Positions 60,958 through 64,000 of a stretch of 64,000 bases of DNA are shown piece after piece. A program made the translations under genes and the position numbers. A model generated the notes under the pieces. The model worked only from the letters and a program-made list of their open reading frames with translations, made no database searches and was not told the origin of the DNA. This stretch comes from Azospirillum canadense. Lineage in GTDB: Bacteria; Pseudomonadota; Alphaproteobacteria; Azospirillales; Azospirillaceae. How positions within the stretch are numbered: position 1 is the stretch's first letter; every line of letters begins with the position of its first letter. The stretch lies in NCBI RefSeq assembly GCF_025961225.1, contig NZ_JAOQNG010000001.1, forward strand, positions 2,158,501 through 2,222,500. Direction: 5' to 3'.

Positions 60958-61344
60958 ATGAGCGACCCGTACCGCACCTCGCTGCGCACGGCGGCTGACT
61001 GGGGGCTGGTGGCGCTCGCCGTCATCGCGGCGACCGCCCTGACCCAACCGATCGGCGCGCGCGACGGTGCGCCCCTGTCCTGGCTGGCCGAGCCGATGGC
61101 GCTGATGTTCCTGCTCGGCACCGCGCTGGCCGTCGTCGCCGGCCGCACGGCCCCGTCGCGCACCAAGGGCGCGGTGGCGGAGATCGGCGGTGCGGCATTG
61201 GCTTGGCTGCTGCCGATCCACCTCGCGGGCAGCGGCGTGGACGTGGCGCGCGGCTGGGGCCTGTGGCTCTACTTGCTGGCCGCCACCCTGATGCTGGCGC
61301 GCGCGGTGCGCCTGTTGCTGGCGGGGCGGGGCGTCCGGCGCTGA
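60958..61344 (+). CDS. Small integral membrane protein, four predicted spans
   Basis: This 128-aa protein begins MSDPYRTSLRTAADWGLVAL and has four hydrophobic segments. GGGGGACATCG upstream provides a ribosome binding site. No catalytic motif is seen and the function is unknown. Confidence 0.65.
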   Translation: MSDPYRTSLRTAADWGLVALAVIAATALTQPIGARDGAPLSWLAEPMALMFLLGTALAVVAGRTAPSRTKGAVAEIGGAALAWLLPIHLAGSGVDVARGWGLWLYLLAATLMLARAVRLLLAGRGVRR

Positions 61345-61350
61345 AAGTCT

Positions 61351-61414
61351 TCACCACTGAGGCACGGAGACACAGAGAAGCGACGTCCTCCGTGTCTCCG
61401 TGCCTCTGTGGTGA
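61351..61414. repeat. Second copy of the CACCACAGAGACACGG palindrome
   Basis: The arms 61351-61377 and 61388-61414 (27 nt) are complementary with two mismatches. They share the CACCAC-GAGGCACGGAGACAC core with 35972-36045. It lies just after the membrane protein stop. Confidence 0.8.
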
Positions 61415-61528
61415 GCCGGTCCCGAACCGTCCGGTATTCCGGTCACCTGTCCGGAATCGCGGACAGATCGCCCGGCGGCTGGATTCGCGCAAGGACCGGA
61501 AAGTCGCCCTTTTCAACAATTTCCCAGC

Positions 61529-61545
61529 TTGGCACGGGCGTTGCT
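61529..61545 (+). promoter_or_regulatory. Consensus sigma-54 promoter
   Basis: TTGGCACGGGCGTTGCT matches the RpoN consensus at all key positions (TGGCACG-N4-TTGC) with the exact 10-bp GG-GC spacing. The predicted start is near 61556. An inverted repeat ATTCCGG/CCGGAAT (61436-61457) lies about 100 bp upstream as a possible activator site. Confidence 0.8.
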
Positions 61546-61555
61546 TTCCATTGCA

Positions 61556-61654
61556 ACGAACCGTCCCATGACCGCGTCGTTCCCTGCGGCCGTGGTGAAC
61601 GATTCCTCCAAAGCATCTTGCCGGCCGCCCCGCAAAGGGCGGCCGGTCTTTTTT
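61556..61654 (+). ncRNA. Candidate sigma-54-dependent small RNA
   Basis: From the predicted RpoN start the transcript would be about 99 nt. It contains an unpaired TTCCTCC anti-Shine-Dalgarno-like segment (about 61608-61615). It ends in a strong terminator (CCGGCCGCCC 61621-61630 / GGGCGGCCGG 61637-61646, then TCTTTTTT). The only ORF present reads straight through the terminator, so a noncoding RNA is preferred. Confidence 0.65.
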
Positions 61655-61664
61655 GTCCTGCGCC

Positions 61665-62063
61665 TCAGGCTGGTTCCGTGCCCTCGGTCGGGAAATCGGC
61701 CGGCAGGGTGATCTCCAGCATCTCCAGGTCGTCGGAATGGGCGACCTCCGCGTGGCGGATGCCCGGCGGCTGGTGCACGCAGGACCCCGCCTGCAACAGC
61801 ACCTCCCCCACCCCCTCGTAGGCGAACTTCACCCAGCCCTTCAGCACATAGACCATCTGGAACTCCAGCGCGTGCCGATGCCAGCCACCGTGCGGGGCGT
61901 CGCCAGGACGGGCGCGGATCACGTGCGCATTCACCTTCCCCGCGGTGGCGGCGCGGATGCCCAGGTCGCGGTATTCGAAGAAGGGCCGCAGCCCGTCGTG
62001 CTTGAAGTCCGCCGGATCGACGTGGCTGACCGAAAAGGTCATGCGGTCGCTGTTCTCGGACAT
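61665..62063 (-). CDS. Cupin-domain protein
   Basis: In this 132-aa single-domain cupin, motif 1 is GGWHRHALEFQMVYVLKGW (His, His, Glu ligands). Motif 2 contains HQPPGIRHAEVAHSD (His). A strong ribosome binding site (GGGAGG) precedes ATG 62063. Such small cupins bind a metal and act as sugar-isomerase-like, dioxygenase-like or ligand-binding proteins. It is divergent from the acyl-CoA synthetase. Confidence 0.85.
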   Translation of the reverse strand: MSENSDRMTFSVSHVDPADFKHDGLRPFFEYRDLGIRAATAGKVNAHVIRARPGDAPHGGWHRHALEFQMVYVLKGWVKFAYEGVGEVLLQAGSCVHQPPGIRHAEVAHSDDLEMLEITLPADFPTEGTEPA

Positions 62064-62238
62064 GCTCTTTCCTCCCAAACCTTATTGTTGGACCGAGTAT
62101 GACCCAAAGCCGCGTCTGGGGCATAGCCCGCCCCCGCACGGCCCCATTGCGGCCCGGGGCGGGCGCCGCGCTATAGTGGTGCCCGCCGCGCAACGCCGCG
62201 GCCACGAACGAAGAAGCGCCCTTTCGGGGAGGAAACCC

Positions 62239-64000
62239 ATGGACCAGTCCGTGACCGCGGACTCCGCCGCCCAGCCGCCGCTGCCGCGGGACGTGACCGT
62301 CAACCCGATCCGCTCCGCCGCGGACTGGCAGCGCCAGCGCGCCGCCTGCGAGGCCGACCCCGGCGCCTTCCACGGCGCCATTGCCGCGGAGACCATCCAC
62401 TGGTTCGACGGCACCCACTGGCTGATGCGCGACGCCGACGGTGTCTGGCGCGGCTGGAACGCCACGACCGGAGAGGCGGCGGAGCGCGCGGACTGGACGC
62501 CCTGGACCCAGGCCTTCGACGGGTCGGAGGCCCCCTTCTACCGCTGGTTCGTGGGATCCCGCACCAACGCCGCCTTCAACGAGGTCGACCGCCACGTCCT
62601 GTCCGGTCATGGGGCGGAGGTCGCCTACTGGTACGAGGGCGACCGCTGGGACGCCGCCGCGAACAATGGGCGCGGCGCCCCGGTCCACCACGTCACCCTG
62701 ACCCGGCGGGAGTTGCTGGTCCGCTCCGCGCTCGCCGCCCTGGCGCTGCGCGATTTGAGCCTGAACCAGGGCGACCGCATCGCGCTGAACATGCCCAACA
62801 TCCTCGACCAGATCGTCTGGACGGAGGGGGCGAAGCGGCTGGGCGTCATCTACACCGCGGTGTTCGGCGGCTTTTCCGACAAGACCCTGTCCGACCGCAT
62901 CGAGAACGCCGGCGCCCGCGTCGTCATCACCGCCGACGGGGCCAGCCGCAACGCGGAGGTGGCCGCCTTCAAGGAGGCCTACACCGACCCCGCGCTCGAC
63001 CGCTTCGTGGCCCTGCCCGCGGCGCTCAGCATCACCGAGGAGGTGCTGCGCAGCAAGCTTGGCGACGCCGCCCTGATGGATCCCGTCCGCGCCGGGCTGG
63101 AGGGCGAAATCACCGTCGCCCCCGCCGACGTCATGCGCGAGTTGGGCAAGGCGCTCGACCGCGCCGGCCATCTCGACGCCACCACCATCGCCGACCTGCG
63201 GGCCAGCGTGGCCGAGGCGCTGACCGCCGCGCCCTCGCGCGTGGAAAAGGTCATCGTCGTCCGCCACGTCGGCCTTCCCGACATCGCCTGGACGCCGGGC
63301 CGCGACGTCTGGGCGCACGAGCTTCTGGCGAAGGCCGAACAGACGCTGTGCCGCGCCGCCGGCCTGCCGGACATGGCCGCCCTCCGCACGCTCGACGACC
63401 GCGCGCTCTACGCCGCCGTCGCCAAGGCGGTTCCGTCCGTCCCGGTGGACGCCGAATACCCGCTCTTCATCATCTACACCTCCGGCTCGACCGGGAAGCC
63501 CAAGGGCGTGGTGCACGTCCACGGCGGCTACGTCGCCGGCATCGCCCACACCATGAAGGTCAGCTTCGACGCCCTGCCCGGCCGCGACGTGATCTATGTG
63601 GTCGCCGACCCCGGCTGGATCACCGGCCAGAGCTACCTGATCACCGGCACGCTGGCCGCCCGCATCCCCGGCATCGTGACGGAGGGCGCGCCCGTCTTCC
63701 CCAACGCTGGCCGCTTCGCCTCGATCATCGAGCGGCACAAGGTCACCATCTTCAAGGCGGGCGTGACCTTCCTGAAGACGGTCATGACCCACCCGGAGAA
63801 CCGCGCGGACGTGGAGCGCTACGACCGCTCCACCCTGCGCGTCGCCACCTTCTGCGCGGAGCCGACCAGCCCCGCCGTGCAGGCCTTCGGCATGGCGGTG
63901 ATGACCCCGCAATACATCAACAGCTATTGGGCGACGGAGCACGGCGGCATCGTCTGGACCCACCCCTACGGCAACCCCGACCAGCCCCTGCGCGCCGACG
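62239..64000 (+). CDS. Acyl-CoA synthetase (AMP-binding, acetyl/propionyl-CoA synthetase-like), 3' end outside window
   Basis: 587 codons are visible from ATG 62239 (GGGGAGG 6-10 nt upstream). The N-terminal ACAS-like region (FYRWFVGSRTNAAFNEVDRHV) is followed by the adenylate P-loop YTSGSTGKPKG and YWATEHGG. A large insertion (~255-385) precedes the P-loop. The order matches acetate/propionate CoA ligases of the short-chain group rather than long-chain FadD. It should activate a short carboxylic acid to its CoA thioester using ATP. Confidence 0.85.
   Translation, partial: MDQSVTADSAAQPPLPRDVTVNPIRSAADWQRQRAACEADPGAFHGAIAAETIHWFDGTHWLMRDADGVWRGWNATTGEAAERADWTPWTQAFDGSEAPFYRWFVGSRTNAAFNEVDRHVLSGHGAEVAYWYEGDRWDAAANNGRGAPVHHVTLTRRELLVRSALAALALRDLSLNQGDRIALNMPNILDQIVWTEGAKRLGVIYTAVFGGFSDKTLSDRIENAGARVVITADGASRNAEVAAFKEAYTDPALDRFVALPAALSITEEVLRSKLGDAALMDPVRAGLEGEITVAPADVMRELGKALDRAGHLDATTIADLRASVAEALTAAPSRVEKVIVVRHVGLPDIAWTPGRDVWAHELLAKAEQTLCRAAGLPDMAALRTLDDRALYAAVAKAVPSVPVDAEYPLFIIYTSGSTGKPKGVVHVHGGYVAGIAHTMKVSFDALPGRDVIYVVADPGWITGQSYLITGTLAARIPGIVTEGAPVFPNAGRFASIIERHKVTIFKAGVTFLKTVMTHPENRADVERYDRSTLRVATFCAEPTSPAVQAFGMAVMTPQYINSYWATEHGGIVWTHPYGNPDQPLRAD

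Noticed and set aside
61529..61711. 60-aa plus-strand frame over the sigma-54 promoter region
   Set aside because: It begins inside the promoter and reads through the strong terminator. No ribosome binding site is seen, so a noncoding RNA fits better.

Overview
The window is GC-rich chromosomal (or chromid) DNA of an alphaproteobacterium. The gene set, the ABC-type urea and branched-chain amino-acid uptake systems, and the protein families point to Azospirillum or a close relative in the Rhodospirillales. That placement is an inference from gene content, not a database match.

Layout. (1) 1-4618: core genes: the 5' part of tuf, tRNA-Gly(TCC), tRNA-Tyr(GTA), divergent rlmB, and a periplasmic CpdB-type nucleotidase. 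(2) 4619-15157: a 10.5-kb genomic island inserted in the 3' end of tRNA-Thr(TGT). It is bounded by a 32-bp perfect direct repeat and flanked inside by 13-bp-spaced arm-type repeats. It carries a tyrosine integrase, a serine recombinase, an HUH-type replication-like protein, small helix-turn-helix proteins, phage tape-measure remnants, a hybrid sensor kinase and two small exported proteins. (3) 15158-18790: hemerythrin-like protein, polysaccharide export lipoprotein, outer-membrane barrel, small disordered proteins. (4) 18791-24480: MarR regulator and a compact liv-type ABC operon with a fused LivH-LivM permease. (5) 24482-31546: flagellar-rod-like orphan, trehalose-phosphatase, a candidate sRNA with an anti-Shine-Dalgarno motif, nagA, a ROK sugar kinase, and an unusual ATPase-like/ankyrin fusion. 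(6) 31577-41245: chemoreceptor, M20 dipeptidase, urtABCDE urea transporter with a sigma-54 promoter. (7) 41292-49676: a seven-gene catabolic and transport operon (NMT1-type ABC transporter, enolase-superfamily enzyme, Gfo/Idh/MocA oxidoreductase, DUF993 protein, sugar isomerase/epimerase) with a TetR regulator and a perfect palindromic operator. (8) 49800-54078: small exported proteins, a PQQ alcohol dehydrogenase with the extra Asp linked to lanthanide use, and a cupredoxin. (9) 54103-59539: two exported caspase-like proteins in tandem, one with an intact His/Cys dyad fused to an FGE-sulfatase-type domain, the other with both catalytic residues lost and fused to SH3 and MORN repeats. (10) 59943-64000: DUF3126, membrane proteins, a consensus sigma-54 promoter driving an apparent sRNA, a cupin, and the 5' part of an acyl-CoA synthetase.

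Nitrogen and carbon scavenging dominate the non-island part: urea and amino-acid uptake, amino-sugar use, and alcohol oxidation. Two sigma-54 promoters, one for urtA and one for a noncoding RNA, suggest coupling to nitrogen or another sigma-54 activator. Several dispersed palindromic repeat families occupy the intergenic spaces.
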